Shown: in pieces, positions 14,552-14,674 of the stretch
Layout of the letters: each line of letters opens with the position of its first letter
Numbering within the stretch: position 1 is the stretch's first letter
The notes under the pieces: model-generated
The model's database searches: none
What the model saw: the letters and a program-made list of their open reading frames with translations, nothing else
Told to the model about the DNA's origin: nothing
Made by a program: the position numbers and the translations under genes
Source of the DNA: CAUZRD01 sp963582255
Lineage (GTDB): Bacteria; Pseudomonadota; Alphaproteobacteria; Rhizobiales; TMED25
Length of the DNA: 14,674 nucleotides
Direction of reading: 5' to 3'
Assembly: GCA_963582255.1 (NCBI GenBank)
Contig: CAUZRD010000038.1
Coordinates: 1 to 14,674 of the forward strand

Positions 14552-14674
14552 ATGACACAAAATCATCCTGTTACTCTTGAGCGCGCTGAATGGATTGCGG
14601 CAGAATGTATGCATTTTCTCGCTAGCGACCCAGGTCGGCTTAGTAAATTTTCCGAAGTGACCGGGGTTGATCTC
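14552..14674 (+). CDS. DUF3572 family protein, N-terminal part
   Basis: Forty-one residues are visible before the window ends. ERAEWIAAECMHFLASDPG followed by RLSKFSEVTGVDL matches the start of the small alphaproteobacterial DUF3572 family (helical, about 90-100 residues, function unknown), whose members I recall as next to divK. The match includes the conserved fLa.DP...FL..TGld pattern. ATG at 14552 with only a weak purine stretch (TAAAG) upstream. It is divergent from divK and may share its control region. The 3' end lies outside the window. Confidence 0.8.
   Translation, partial: MTQNHPVTLERAEWIAAECMHFLASDPGRLSKFSEVTGVDL

Noticed and set aside
1..14674. A defence island, mobile element, CRISPR array or prophage
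   Set aside because: No transposase, integrase, nuclease pair, direct-repeat array or phage gene is seen; almost all sequence is ordinary core genes in a familiar order.

Overview
The window looks like a conserved housekeeping stretch of an alphaproteobacterial chromosome. The gene order (gatCAB, ruvX, pyrB, a pyrC-like gene, plsY, topA, rnr, a Nudix gene, rpmG, divK, a DUF3572 gene) is one I recall from Rhizobiales and Rhodospirillales. The DivK protein and the start of a DUF3572 protein are typical of that class. Base composition looks balanced by eye rather than GC-rich, so a marine or free-living lineage of moderate GC is plausible, but I cannot name the genus. I see no insertion sequence, phage gene, CRISPR array, tRNA or rRNA.

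Left part (60-3623, minus strand): a tight operon reads gatC, gatA, a small chorismate-mutase-type (PchB-like) gene, then gatB. Junctions are +4, +4 and -11 bases. GatCAB is the amidotransferase that corrects Glu-tRNA(Gln), and often Asp-tRNA(Asn). The small gene between gatA and gatB is the least expected member.

Middle (3883-7338, plus strand): ruvX faces away from gatC across a 259-base divergent promoter region. Then follow pyrB, a pyrC-like gene overlapping it by one base, and plsY overlapping that by 8 bases. The pyrC-like product lacks the metal-binding HxH motif and is best read as the pseudo-dihydroorotase that partners aspartate carbamoyltransferase.

Right part (7712-13539, plus strand): topA, rnr and a Nudix gene are translationally coupled (TGATG, then ATGA). 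rpmG follows with a probable promoter of its own. divK (minus) then converges on rpmG, and a DUF3572 gene starts divergently and runs off the edge.

Two gaps stand out. The 373 bases between plsY and topA lie where dprA usually sits. The 436 bases between rpmG and divK lie where pleD often sits. Neither holds a convincing gene, and both carry inverted repeats. I found no convincing undescribed system; the main leads are the PchB-like gene, the metal-site-less PyrC and the two gaps.
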